Below, piece by piece: positions 43,352 to 51,481 of a stretch of 64,000 nucleotides of DNA; within the stretch, counting starts at the first letter, position 1, and each line of letters begins with the position of its first letter. Under the pieces are notes generated by a model. It saw nothing but the letters and a program-made list of their open reading frames with translations. It had not been told where the DNA came from and did no database searches. Made by a program: the position numbers and the translations under genes. The stretch comes from Gemmatimonadota bacterium (GTDB taxonomy: Bacteria > Gemmatimonadota > Gemmatimonadetes > Gemmatimonadales > GWC2-71-9): contig QHUS01000049.1 of NCBI GenBank assembly GCA_003222035.1, positions 32,393-96,392 of the forward strand. Reading direction: 5' to 3'.

Positions 43352-45379
43352 TCATCCTATGGCAGCAAGCGCGTCGTGCATCTCCGCCGCAGACTGATAG
43401 CGGTCCACCGCCTCCTTCGCCATCGCCTTCTGGATCACGGTCGCCAGCCCTTCGGGGACTTGAGGGTTCAGCTTCCGCGGATCCGGCGGCGCTTCCTCGA
43501 GCTGCTTCGCGATCAACGCGTACATCGTGGCTGCCTCGAACGGCACCCGGCGCGTGAGACACTCGAACAGCACCACGCCCGCTGAGTAGATGTCGCTGCG
43601 CGCGTCCAGCTCCATCCCCGACAGCTGCTCGGGCGACATGTAGTCCGGCGTCCCGATCGACATCCCTTCCTGGGTCAGCCCCTGGTCCTTCGGGCGGCTG
43701 GCGAGGCGCGCGATGCCGAAGTCCATCACCTTGAGCACCCCGTTCGGCTCGACGGCGATGTTCTGTGGCTTGATGTCGCGATGGATCACTCCCTGCTCGT
43801 GCGCCACCTCGAGGGCGCGACACAGCTGCTTGCCGATGGTGAGGGCCACGGGCACCGGCAGGGGCCCGCGCGTGGCGATGAGCTGCTTCAAGGACGTCCC
43901 CTCGACGTATTCCATCGTGAGGTAGTACGTGCCATTCACCTCGCCCAAATCGTAGGTCCGGACGATGTTCCGGTGGGCGAGCTTGCGCGCCAGCCGGATC
44001 TCCTGCTTGAAGCGCTCCAGCGCGACCCCGCTCCCTTCCAGCACTTCCGGGCGGAGTGTCTTGATCGCGACCGGCTCCTGCAGCTCGCGGTCGAACGCGC
44101 GATATACGACGCCCATCCCGCCCGTCCCGAGCAGCTCCTTCACGTCGTACCGGTTGGCGAACAGGGTGCCGGGTCGCAGCGCGTCGCCGGCCTGCGCGAG
44201 CGACGGGCGGACGGCCTTCACGGATTCCGTGGGCGCGGCGCCCGAGGCGGACATCATGTAGTCGACCAGTCTCGCCTTGTCCTTCAGGTCGCGCACCAGG
44301 CTGTGGAATGCCTGGGACAACATCCCGATCTCGTCGCCCGACCCGACCTCGATTTCGACGTTGTAATCGCCGTCCTGCACGCGGCGCGTGGCGAGCGCGA
44401 GCCGCCGGATGGGACCCGCAATCTGGCGCGCCAGCACGTACGCCGACGCGAGCGCGAGCAGCAGCCCCAACGCGACCGCGAAGCCGATGGTGTGCTGCAG
44501 GACCCGAAACGCACCAAGCTCGCGTTCGTGCGAGCGGAACGCGATGAACCCGCCGAACGCATCGCCGCCGGCGGAGCGGATCGGGCTCGCCAGACCGATC
44601 AGTCGCTCGCCGTCCACGACGGCGGCGAGCTCCGTGCCGGCGGTGTCGCGTGGCAGCGCCGCGATGGCCGCCGTGTCGGCCGCCAGAGCAGGTTCAATCG
44701 TCTCCCGTGGCAGGGTCGACCCAACGATGTACGGATGGTTGAGCGTATCGAGCGCGAAGAAGACCACGTCGGTCGTGGTGGACTGCTTGATCTGCTGCGC
44801 GAGGGCGTCGTCGATGGCGTACGCCGCCACGAGGGCGCCCTGCGGCGTCGCCGCCGGCGACGCGCGCAGCGGCACTGCCACGGCGATGAACAGCCGGCGC
44901 CGTTCTTCGTCGAGCCACGCGCCGTTCGCCGGCTCCCCCGACAGTGCGTTCGCGATCAGTGCGCCACGCGAAAAATCGACGTCGAACTGGTCCGGGTAGT
45001 CGGTGCGGGCCACCAGGATGCCGCGCTCGTTCGTGACGAGCACCCACGCCGCACCCAACAGCTGGCGGTACTCCTCGGCCTGGTCGATCGCGTTGCTCCG
45101 CGCCGACGCCTTGAGCAAGCGTTCGCGGAACTGCGGGACCTCCGCGCTCACCGCGCTCGTTCCGGCGAACGCCGCGGTCCGTCCCGTGAGAAAGGCCTGG
45201 ACCCCCCGCCGTACGCCGGCCAGGGCGCGGCGGATCGACTCGTCCGCGGTGCGGTTCGCCTGCAGCGAGGTGAGCCCCAGGGTGACGCCCAGCACGCCCA
45301 CGACGGACAGGGTGGCGGCGACGAAGATCCGGGCCCCGAGGCCGAGGCGCGCCGGCCTAGTAGCGCTCGCGTCCGGCAT
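43352..45379 (-). CDS. Sensor Ser/Thr protein kinase: periplasmic domain, HAMP, Hanks kinase
   Basis: Protein of 675 aa laid out like a histidine kinase but ending in a Hanks kinase. Span 1 is at 15-36; a periplasmic cache-like domain occupies about 37-290 (AAWVLVTNERGILVARTDYPDQF and GLASPIRSAGGDAFGGFIAF); span 2 is about 294-315; a HAMP domain (GPIRRLALATRRVQDGDYNVEIEVGSGDEIGML) runs to about 370. The kinase (410-670) has LGTGGMGVVYRAF, VAIKTL, IHRDIKPQNI, DFGIARL and GTPDYMSPEQL. The ATG at 45379 overlaps the upstream gene by 23 bases. It is likely to transmit an external signal to Ser/Thr phosphorylation. Confidence 0.93.
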   Translation of the reverse strand: MPDASATRPARLGLGARIFVAATLSVVGVLGVTLGLTSLQANRTADESIRRALAGVRRGVQAFLTGRTAAFAGTSAVSAEVPQFRERLLKASARSNAIDQAEEYRQLLGAAWVLVTNERGILVARTDYPDQFDVDFSRGALIANALSGEPANGAWLDEERRRLFIAVAVPLRASPAATPQGALVAAYAIDDALAQQIKQSTTTDVVFFALDTLNHPYIVGSTLPRETIEPALAADTAAIAALPRDTAGTELAAVVDGERLIGLASPIRSAGGDAFGGFIAFRSHERELGAFRVLQHTIGFAVALGLLLALASAYVLARQIAGPIRRLALATRRVQDGDYNVEIEVGSGDEIGMLSQAFHSLVRDLKDKARLVDYMMSASGAAPTESVKAVRPSLAQAGDALRPGTLFANRYDVKELLGTGGMGVVYRAFDRELQEPVAIKTLRPEVLEGSGVALERFKQEIRLARKLAHRNIVRTYDLGEVNGTYYLTMEYVEGTSLKQLIATRGPLPVPVALTIGKQLCRALEVAHEQGVIHRDIKPQNIAVEPNGVLKVMDFGIARLASRPKDQGLTQEGMSIGTPDYMSPEQLSGMELDARSDIYSAGVVLFECLTRRVPFEAATMYALIAKQLEEAPPDPRKLNPQVPEGLATVIQKAMAKEAVDRYQSAAEMHDALAAIG

Positions 45380-46025
45380 TCGTGGGGTAGTCGCGGCCGT
45401 ACTTGTTCTTGTGGGGCATCCAGCGAAACCCGCGCGCGTCGAGCTCCAACTCGAGCCCCGCGGCACCATCGCTCGCGACGGTCATCTCGCGCGTGACCTC
45501 GGGACTGCGCTCATGCCAGACATGCAGCATCCAACGGCCCGTCGGCACGCCCGCGATCGCGAACGACCCGTCCACCGCCGGTTGGGTGAAGTAGCGGCCG
45601 GCTATCACCTCGACGAACGCCACCATGCGGGGATGAACGTTGCAGAACACGCGGACCAGGCCCGGCGTCGTGAACGTCCAATCGCGCACCTGACCCCGGC
45701 CGTACTGTCCGAGGTCGAAGGCGGGCTCGGCGGAGAAGACGTTGTGGTCGAAGGGATCATGATTGACGAACCGCACGGTCGATCCCACCGGCACGACCAC
45801 CACGCGGGGCACGTATTCCTTGTCGTTGATCGCGATGTCCGCGGTGACCGGCTGGGCAGTCGCGCCGCCGTCGAGATACACGACCGCCGCGCCGAGGTCG
45901 GCAGGGGCCTTGCCGCCTTTCTCCAGCAGCGTGACACGACCTGAGACGCGGCCCTGCGCAACACTGCGCCGCCCGGTCACACAACCCACCCCGACCAGCA
46001 GCGCGATCCAGCGCATCGCCCGCAC
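45357..46025 (-). CDS. Exported cupredoxin-like protein
   Basis: Secreted protein of 222 aa: a signal peptide (WIALLVGVGCVTGRRSVAQG) precedes a plastocyanin-like domain of the carboxypeptidase-regulatory/cupredoxin type. Candidate copper ligands are the His in VNHDPFDHNVFS and Cys, His, Met in VRVFCNVHPRMVAFVEV, the usual spacing for blue copper proteins. A beta-sandwich (VDGSFAIAGVPTGRWMLHVWHE) follows. It may carry electrons in the periplasm. The C-terminal 20 residues overlap the kinase gene. First gene of its operon, divergent from the outer-membrane protein gene. Confidence 0.87.
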   Translation of the reverse strand: MRAMRWIALLVGVGCVTGRRSVAQGRVSGRVTLLEKGGKAPADLGAAVVYLDGGATAQPVTADIAINDKEYVPRVVVVPVGSTVRFVNHDPFDHNVFSAEPAFDLGQYGRGQVRDWTFTTPGLVRVFCNVHPRMVAFVEVIAGRYFTQPAVDGSFAIAGVPTGRWMLHVWHERSPEVTREMTVASDGAAGLELELDARGFRWMPHKNKYGRDYPTNAGRERY

Positions 46026-46091
46026 CGTTCCCCGTTGCGCTTGAGGCGTTGCAGCTTACTGTAGTCGTACCGAAACCGCCAGGAGTCCGAG
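46026..46091. promoter_or_regulatory. Divergent promoter region, cupredoxin and outer-membrane gene
   Basis: 66 bases between two divergent starts must hold both promoters. AGGAG at 46080-46084 serves the plus-strand gene. No clear -10/-35 pair or palindrome was found. Confidence 0.3.
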
Positions 46092-47249
46092 ATGCGGGCC
46101 ACGCTGCTCGTCTCGCTCGCCGCCGTCGCCTTTCCCCTGAGCGCACAGACGCCGTCCCCTCCGGTAGCGAAGGCGAAACCCACCCTGGAGCTCGCGGGGC
46201 TGGTGCTGGTGAACGGCTTCTTTACGAACGCCCGCGTCAACAACAGCGACGTGCCACAGTTCGTCGATTCGCTCCCACCTGCCAGCGCTGTGGGCGGCAC
46301 GATTCGTCAGACTCGGGTCGGCCTCTTCGTGACCGATCCCGACGTGCTGCACGGCACGTTTTCGGGAGAGCTGGACGTCGACTTCTACGGCGGGCAGCAG
46401 CCCTCGAACGGCGGTCGCACGTTCCCGCTCCTGCGGCTGCGACGCGCCGTCGGCATCGTGTCGTGGGCCCACGCGCAGGTCCTGGTCGGCCAGGAGTCGC
46501 CCCTCGTCGCCGAGCGAAGCCCGCGCTCTCTCGCGTCCGTGGGCACCCCCGATTTCGCCACCGCCGGCAACCTGTGGCTGTGGCTGCCGCAGTTCCGCGC
46601 TACGCTGGAGCAGGGCTATACCCTGCGCCTCGCCGAGCAGGTCGCCGTGCTCGCTCCGACCGCGGGCACACCGCAGGGAACATTCAACACGCAGCCTGAT
46701 TCGGCCGAGCGCAGCCGGCGTCCCTATCTCCAGGGACGGGTGCGACTCGGCTGGGGTCCGACCGACGATCCGAGCGAGGTCGCCATCGGCGGCCATCTGG
46801 GATGGCTGGCGGCGGGGGATTCGCTGTTTCAATCGAAGGCGCTCACGGCCGATGCGCGGGTCAAGCTCGGCATCGTCGAGCTCCTGGCGGAAGGATTCAC
46901 GGGCCAGGCGCTGGCGGGATTGGGTGGCGGCGGAATCGGCCAGAACCTCGGGCCGACGGGAGTGGAGGTCCGGACGAAGGGCGGCTGGGGCCAACTCAAT
47001 GTCCGCCCGCGCCGGGAGGTCATGTTCGGCGGTGGCTGCGGAATCGACGACCCGGACGACGGCGACCTGTCCGACGCCCTGGGCAATCCACGGGGCCGGC
47101 TCAAGAACTTCGTCTGCGAGGGGCATGTCGACGTGCGGCCGTCGGGGCCGCTGGTGCTCGGCGTCGAGTTTCGGCGGCTCGAGACCACCTACCCGAGCGG
47201 CAAGTTTACCGCCAACCATTTCAACCTGGCCGCGGGGTATCGCTTCTAG
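46092..47249 (+). CDS. Predicted outer-membrane beta-barrel protein
   Basis: Exported protein of 385 aa (signal LLVSLAAVAFPLSAQ) with repeated amphipathic strands and a C-terminal Phe in HFNLAAGYRF, the usual Bam recognition end. Landmarks are LELAGLVLVNGFFTNARVN, HGTFSGELDVDFYGGQQPS, WAHAQVLVGQESPLVAERSPRSL, and LQGRVRLGWGPTDDPSEVAIGGHLGWL. It looks like a porin or a DcaP-like channel without a named family; the ligand is unknown. It overlaps the convergent flavoprotein gene by four bases. Confidence 0.8.
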   Translation: MRATLLVSLAAVAFPLSAQTPSPPVAKAKPTLELAGLVLVNGFFTNARVNNSDVPQFVDSLPPASAVGGTIRQTRVGLFVTDPDVLHGTFSGELDVDFYGGQQPSNGGRTFPLLRLRRAVGIVSWAHAQVLVGQESPLVAERSPRSLASVGTPDFATAGNLWLWLPQFRATLEQGYTLRLAEQVAVLAPTAGTPQGTFNTQPDSAERSRRPYLQGRVRLGWGPTDDPSEVAIGGHLGWLAAGDSLFQSKALTADARVKLGIVELLAEGFTGQALAGLGGGGIGQNLGPTGVEVRTKGGWGQLNVRPRREVMFGGGCGIDDPDDGDLSDALGNPRGRLKNFVCEGHVDVRPSGPLVLGVEFRRLETTYPSGKFTANHFNLAAGYRF

Positions 47250-48424
47250 ACGGGCAGGCGGCCCTTCACGTCGGCGGGTTGGAACGGCCCGGGCTCGGCA
47301 ATCAAGGCCCGCGCATGGTCTACTTGCCCCCAGGTGTTCCAGAGCAACACCCCGCGGACCCGGCCGGCCTTCAGGTAGTAGACCACCCCTTCGCGGAATC
47401 TCTCCTTCCAGTCGGACACCGACTCGAGCCTGGCGTCCACGTCGCCGACTGCTTCGTAACCCAGGTCAAACAGGTCGGAGTAGAAAAACGGCAAGTGGTG
47501 ATAGGGCGTGACCCGCCCGGCCATGTTGAGCCCGGCCGTGCGACCCATGGTGTTGGCGTTGTCTTCGTGCTCCACCCGGATGCGCGCGCGCAGGGCGGGA
47601 TTCTCGAACGCGGCGACGTCCCCTGCTGCGTAGATGTCGGGCTGGCTCGAGCGGCACGTTTCGTCCACCACGACGCCGTTCTCGATCCGCAGGCCGGCTT
47701 GCTCCGCCAGCTCGACGCTCGGCAGGATCCCGAGGCCGGCCACGAGGACTTCCGCCACCAGCTCGCCGCCCGTCGTTGTGCGCACGAGGCACGAGCCGGC
47801 GCGGCGGTCGAGTCCCGCCATCCCTTCGCCGACGCGCATGATCACGCCCTTCTTGCGGTAGTAGTCGACCAAAAACGACGAGAGGTCGGCCGGAAACACG
47901 CGCGCGCCAAGTCCCGCCTCGGGGACGAGCATCGTGACGTCGCGTCCCTGCATCCGCAGCGCGGCCGCCACTTCGCTGCCGATGAACCCGCCGCCGATCA
48001 CCGCGAATCGGACGCTCTGACTCGCGAGGGCGCGCAAGCGACGGTAGTCGTCGAGCGTGCGGTAATAGATGACCTGGTCGCTCTGGAGCGGCAGGCGCCG
48101 CGGCGCACCCCCGGTGGCGAGCAGCAGCTTCCGGTAGCCGTACACGGTGCCCCGGTCGTCGGTCGCCTGGTGCCTGCGCGGGTCGATCGCCGTAACCCTC
48201 CGGCCGAGGTGCAGGGTGGCCCCCGTCGCCGCCGTCTTGCGCCAGATCTTTTCCTCGGGCTCGCCTTTCCAGAGGGCCTTGGACAGCGGCGGGCGATCGT
48301 ACGGCGGGTGCGGCTCCGCGCCGACCAAGCCGATCGACGCCCCGGGCTCGGCCTCGCGAATGGCCTGCGCGGCGGCATCGGCGGTCATGCCGCCGCCGAC
48401 GATGAGATGGGTGTAGTCGGGCAT
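47246..48424 (-). CDS. FAD-dependent NAD(P)H oxidoreductase (AIF/ferredoxin-reductase type)
   Basis: Flavoprotein of 392 aa. The N-terminal FAD site is THLIVGGGMTADAAAQAI, PYDRPPLSK follows, and the NAD(P)H Rossmann motif is FAVIGGGFIGSEVAAAL; QPDIYAAGDVAAFEN is the second FAD contact. The C-terminal part (about 310-392) matches the reductase C-terminal domain of rubredoxin/ferredoxin reductases and AIF. It transfers electrons from NAD(P)H to a small redox carrier or oxygen. The ATG at 48424 is chosen; an upstream ATG adds four residues. Divergent from a SufR-like regulator with an inverted repeat between. Confidence 0.92.
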   Translation of the reverse strand: MPDYTHLIVGGGMTADAAAQAIREAEPGASIGLVGAEPHPPYDRPPLSKALWKGEPEEKIWRKTAATGATLHLGRRVTAIDPRRHQATDDRGTVYGYRKLLLATGGAPRRLPLQSDQVIYYRTLDDYRRLRALASQSVRFAVIGGGFIGSEVAAALRMQGRDVTMLVPEAGLGARVFPADLSSFLVDYYRKKGVIMRVGEGMAGLDRRAGSCLVRTTTGGELVAEVLVAGLGILPSVELAEQAGLRIENGVVVDETCRSSQPDIYAAGDVAAFENPALRARIRVEHEDNANTMGRTAGLNMAGRVTPYHHLPFFYSDLFDLGYEAVGDVDARLESVSDWKERFREGVVYYLKAGRVRGVLLWNTWGQVDHARALIAEPGPFQPADVKGRLPV

Positions 48425-48441
48425 CGCGCCTCGCACAGTAC

Positions 48442-48469
48442 TCTAAGCACAATAAACGTTGCGATTAGA
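48442..48469. promoter_or_regulatory. 28-bp inverted repeat, candidate SufR-like operator
   Basis: TCTAAGCACAA (48442-48452) and TTGCGATTAGA (48459-48469) form an inverted repeat with nine of eleven pairs matched and a 6-base spacer. The inner part reads CAA-N6-TTG, close to CAAC-N6-GTTG described for cyanobacterial SufR. It fills the gap between the divergent flavoprotein and regulator starts. Confidence 0.6.
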
Positions 48470-48472
48470 ACG

Positions 48473-49225
48473 ATGGTTCGGAAGGGGCGCTCGGTGTACA
48501 TTTGCGGCGTGTCGGTCGCCAATTGGGAACGCCAAATCGCGGCGCTCGCGCTGCTCCACGATCCCACCAGGAGGGGTCTTTATCGCTACGTCTCCGAGCG
48601 GCACGGCGACGTGGGACGTGACGAGGCGGCCCGCGCAGTCCGCGTGTCGCGGGCGCTGGCCGCGTTCCATCTCGACAAGCTCGTGCGGGAAGGCCTGCTG
48701 GACGTAAGCTATCGCCGGTTGACCGGCAGGCGCGGTCCGGGCGCGGGCCGGCCGGCCAAGTTATACCGCCGCGCCGCCCGCCAGCTCGACATCACCCTTC
48801 CGCAGCGCCGCTACGAGCTTGCCGGCCGTGTCTTCGCGCGCGCCCTGACGGCGGCGGCGCCGAGGGCTCGCACCTGGCTCGAACGTGCGGCGCGCGCCGA
48901 AGGACGAGGACTCGGCGCTGCAGCCCGACGCCTCGCGGGGCCCGACGCGCGCAGCGATGCGCTGCTTGAGTCCACGCTCGCCTTGCTGGACCAGTGGGGA
49001 TACGAGCCCGCGCGCGTGAACGGGGAAGTCCGGCTCCGCAATTGCCCGTTCGACGCGCTGGCCAACGACTGCCGGCCGCTGGTCTGCGGAATGAATCTCA
49101 CTCTGTTGCGCGCCGCGCTCACCGCCGCCGGCGCCCGCGGCACCCGGGTCGAGCTTCGCGCCCCGGAGGCCGGCTCATGTTGCGTCATCTTGAAAACAGC
49201 CGGGCCACCCCACCCGAAGCGCTGA
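48473..49225 (+). CDS. SufR-like winged-helix regulator with C-terminal cysteines
   Basis: DNA-binding regulator of about 250 aa. The winged helix lies at about 18-85 (ALLHDPTRRGLYRYVSERHGDVGRDEAARAVRVSRALAAFHLDKLVREGLLDVSYR). A basic linker GRRGPGAGRPAKLYRRA follows. The C-terminal domain has cysteines spaced as NCPFDAL, RPLVCGMN and GSCCVI, as in SufR-type [Fe-S] repressors. It is likely to sense cluster status, oxidants or NO and to control the divergent flavoprotein gene. The start could be ATG 48473 or a GTG at 48494/48509, since family members begin near ANWERQIAALALL. Confidence 0.85.
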   Translation: MVRKGRSVYICGVSVANWERQIAALALLHDPTRRGLYRYVSERHGDVGRDEAARAVRVSRALAAFHLDKLVREGLLDVSYRRLTGRRGPGAGRPAKLYRRAARQLDITLPQRRYELAGRVFARALTAAAPRARTWLERAARAEGRGLGAAARRLAGPDARSDALLESTLALLDQWGYEPARVNGEVRLRNCPFDALANDCRPLVCGMNLTLLRAALTAAGARGTRVELRAPEAGSCCVILKTAGPPHPKR

Positions 49226-49253
49226 GTCGCCCCTCTCCCCGTCCAACCGTCGT

Positions 49254-49412
49254 CTATTCGTCGTCCGCAAGCCGGTCCCGATGCTTGTCCCGGCGCCGAT
49301 ACTGCTTCGCGGACCTGTGCACCTTGTGCGCGGGGGTCTTGAGCCGCTCTTTCACGGGCGCCTTGGGATTGGGTACGCGGACCGTGAGCTTCCGCTTGCT
49401 TTTACTGCTCAC
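49254..49412 (-). CDS. Small basic protein, 52 aa
   Basis: Short gene with GTG at 49412 overlapping the DinB stop (GTGA). The product is strongly basic: KRKLTVRVPNPKAPVKERLKTP then KVHRSAKQYRRRDKHRD. Similar short lysine/arginine-rich proteins with the KLTVRVPNP and YRRR pattern occur in related genomes as hypotheticals (recollection). The charge suggests RNA, DNA or ribosome binding. No family is known to me. Confidence 0.6.
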   Translation of the reverse strand: MSSKSKRKLTVRVPNPKAPVKERLKTPAHKVHRSAKQYRRRDKHRDRLADDE

Positions 49413-49912
49413 GATGCCAGCCTGGCGTGAATCTGCCGGGCGTGATGCGCGCAGTGTCGGATGTGAAACCGGATCCATTCGGGCAGGGTGAGATCGCCCA
49501 GCGCGGGATTTTTCACGAACAGATCGTCGCGCCGGGCCGGCAGCAATTCGCGCTCGAGCGTCAGGAAGCGCGCCACGCCGTCCCGCAGCTGCCGCTCGAC
49601 GGCGCGCGCGTCCGGCCGCTCGGCCGGCCGGGTCAGCTCGGGCGCCTCCCGGCCAGACGGCATCCAGCCGATCCGCATTATCAGCAGGAAGCCGACCCGC
49701 TCCCGCATCGTGCGCGGTCGGCGGCGCATCGGCGGCTTGCCGCGCCGCTGGTCGAACGTGCGAGCGCTGGTCTCGAGCGAGATCGCCAGGTGGTGGACGA
49801 TCTGCGCCGGCGTCCACTTGCCAGGTGGCGCGCGGTGCCAGTCCGCTTCGGGCCGGCCGGCGAGATTGCCGAGCACGAGGTCGGGAATCGCGGCAAACTG
49901 GGGCGGGCTCAT
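49409..49912 (-). CDS. DinB family protein (copy 2)
   Basis: DinB-like four-helix protein of 167 aa. Candidate metal ligands are HH in WTPAQIVHHLAISLE (about 40) and HIRHCAHHARQIH near the C-terminus, the usual three-His arrangement. It has a Pro/Arg-rich insert (RRGKPPMRRRPRTMRER) in the middle. The enzymatic role is unknown; thiol-transfer and hydrolase activities occur in the fold. Its start overlaps the upstream lipoprotein stop (ATGA) and its stop overlaps the small basic gene, so three genes are coupled. Confidence 0.87.
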   Translation of the reverse strand: MSPPQFAAIPDLVLGNLAGRPEADWHRAPPGKWTPAQIVHHLAISLETSARTFDQRRGKPPMRRRPRTMRERVGFLLIMRIGWMPSGREAPELTRPAERPDARAVERQLRDGVARFLTLERELLPARRDDLFVKNPALGDLTLPEWIRFHIRHCAHHARQIHARLAS

Positions 49913-50250
49913 GGCACGACGGCCTCCGCCATCTGCCGAGCCTGCGCGGCCGCCGGCGACCCGGCGCGCACCCGGCCGACCAGCGTGCCCCCGCTGTCAA
50001 CAAAGGCCAGATCGGCTTCTTGGCGAGCTGCCGCGTCGGTCCGAACGGACAGCGCCCACTGGTGTTGCGCCGCGATCACCTGGAGGCGGCCCGCCAACCG
50101 CTCGGCGCTCTTGGGTGGCACGTAAACCGTCACCGTCGTCCCCGCATCCGGTGGACGGGGCCGCGCGCGCGGCGCCTGTCTGCACCCGAGAATGCACGAA
50201 ACCATGGTCCCTAGGAGCAGGCGTAGCGATGTGGCGTCTGGGACTCGCAT
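49909..50250 (-). CDS. Hypothetical lipoprotein, 113 aa
   Basis: Small protein with a lipoprotein signal (LLLGTMVSCILGC, Cys about 22), then a short Pro/Arg linker. A compact alpha/beta mature region follows: TTVTVYVPPKSAERLAGRLQVIAAQHQWALSVRTDAAARQEADLAFVDSGGTLVGRV. I do not recognise the family. It heads the lipoprotein-DinB-basic protein unit on the minus strand and is divergent, 16 bases away, from the PHP-domain gene. Confidence 0.65.
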   Translation of the reverse strand: MRVPDATSLRLLLGTMVSCILGCRQAPRARPRPPDAGTTVTVYVPPKSAERLAGRLQVIAAQHQWALSVRTDAAARQEADLAFVDSGGTLVGRVRAGSPAAAQARQMAEAVVP

Positions 50251-50266
50251 ACCCAAAATTGTACGG

Positions 50267-51481
50267 GTGAACCTCCTGCGTCGCCACCCGATCGCACTCG
50301 GGCTCATCCTACTCGTCATGCTCTCCGCGCTCACGCAGGTCCCGCCACTCGTGGACGTCGCGAGCGGAGCGCCGCCGCCGGACGCCGACCTGGTCCGCCC
50401 GGTGCTGTACACCCTGTTCGCGCCCATCGAGAACGTGCTCGACGCGCTCACATTCCTGAGCCGCGACCGCGCGCTGACCTGCGTCGGCGTGTGGACGAGC
50501 GCGCTCGCCGTGTACGGCTTGCTGCGCCGCGGCACGCCGCGGCGTCGACTCGTCACAGCGGTGCTGGGACCCGCCGCGTTCCTGCTACTGTGCGTGAGCG
50601 CGGTGCTGCTCCCACGTCCCGTGCCCGCACTCGTGGCCACCGACTCCACGCTCACAGTCATAGACTACCACGCGCACACCGCCCGGTCCCACGACGGGCG
50701 CCGCGGCTGGACGCTCATGGATCTCGCGGACTGGCATGCCGATCAAGGATTCGGCGCGTCGTACGTCACCGATCACAGAGTCCCATTCGCCGGTGGCGTG
50801 GAAGACCCGATCCGGCTCCTGCCCGGCGTCGAGCTGAGCGTCTACGACCAGCATGTGGTCGTACTCGGCGACGTTGCGCCGATCGATCCCGGACCGTTTG
50901 GGCGCGACACTCGGGCCATGCTCGGCCTGTTCGGGGAATTGCACCGCCAGGGCGCCATCGGCCTAGCGTCGCTGCCGGAGTACTGGGTGCATCACTGGGA
51001 CGACCTCGACGCGTTCGTGGCAGCCGGCGTCGACGGCTTCGAGATCGTGAACTGCTCGCCTCGGGGGCTGGCGTTTCCCACCCCGGCGCGCACCCGGGTG
51101 CTCCGGCTGGCAGGGGCGCGTGACCTGCTGGTGGTGGGGGCGAGCGACAATCACGGCTGGGGCAAAGTGACCTGCGTCTGGAACTTGTCGAGCCCGAGCG
51201 CCCACGGGTTCGGAGCGAACCGCGTGCTCGCCCGGCCGATTGCCGTCGCCCAGGGCGACTGGCAGGCGTGGACGGCGGCGTACACCCAGCCGTGGCTGAT
51301 GTTCACGAGCCTGTCCTGGAGTGAGCGGTCCAGCTGGATCACCTGGATCCTCGTGATTCTGATCTATCGGGCGGTGCCGCGGCGGGGCGGCGATCCCACG
51401 GGCATCGGGATCCTGGCGCGCAGCCTGTCGCTCAAGATTCTCAAGCTCAAGCGGCTGCCTGGTGCGCCCTCCGCTCCCTGA
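50267..51481 (+). CDS. Membrane-anchored PHP-domain protein
   Basis: Protein of 404 aa. Three hydrophobic segments precede residue 120 (LGLILLVMLSALTQVPPLVD, TCVGVWTSALAVYGLL, LVTAVLGPAAFLLLCVSAVLL) and one more is near the C-terminus (SWITWILVILIYR). The central region is a PHP-type metal phosphoesterase: IDYHAHTARSHDGRRG with the HxH start, GFGASYVTDHRV, PGVELSVYDQHVVVLGD, and VVGASDNHGWG. PHP proteins hydrolyse phosphate esters; here the active site would face one side of the membrane. The topology and substrate are unknown. The start is GTG 50267, and one base overlaps the next gene. Confidence 0.83.
   Translation: MNLLRRHPIALGLILLVMLSALTQVPPLVDVASGAPPPDADLVRPVLYTLFAPIENVLDALTFLSRDRALTCVGVWTSALAVYGLLRRGTPRRRLVTAVLGPAAFLLLCVSAVLLPRPVPALVATDSTLTVIDYHAHTARSHDGRRGWTLMDLADWHADQGFGASYVTDHRVPFAGGVEDPIRLLPGVELSVYDQHVVVLGDVAPIDPGPFGRDTRAMLGLFGELHRQGAIGLASLPEYWVHHWDDLDAFVAAGVDGFEIVNCSPRGLAFPTPARTRVLRLAGARDLLVVGASDNHGWGKVTCVWNLSSPSAHGFGANRVLARPIAVAQGDWQAWTAAYTQPWLMFTSLSWSERSSWITWILVILIYRAVPRRGGDPTGIGILARSLSLKILKLKRLPGAPSAP

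Noticed and set aside
42358..43557. 399-residue open frame on the plus strand
   Set aside because: Antisense to the M1 peptidase; no domain signal.
43781..45496. 571-residue open frame on the plus strand
   Set aside because: Antisense to the sensor kinase; composition is Arg/Ala/Gly/Asp-rich with no recognisable motif.
46802..48472. Long upstream extension of the SufR-like gene frame
   Set aside because: The frame runs back through the outer-membrane and flavoprotein genes in other frames; the winged-helix domain begins only after 48473.
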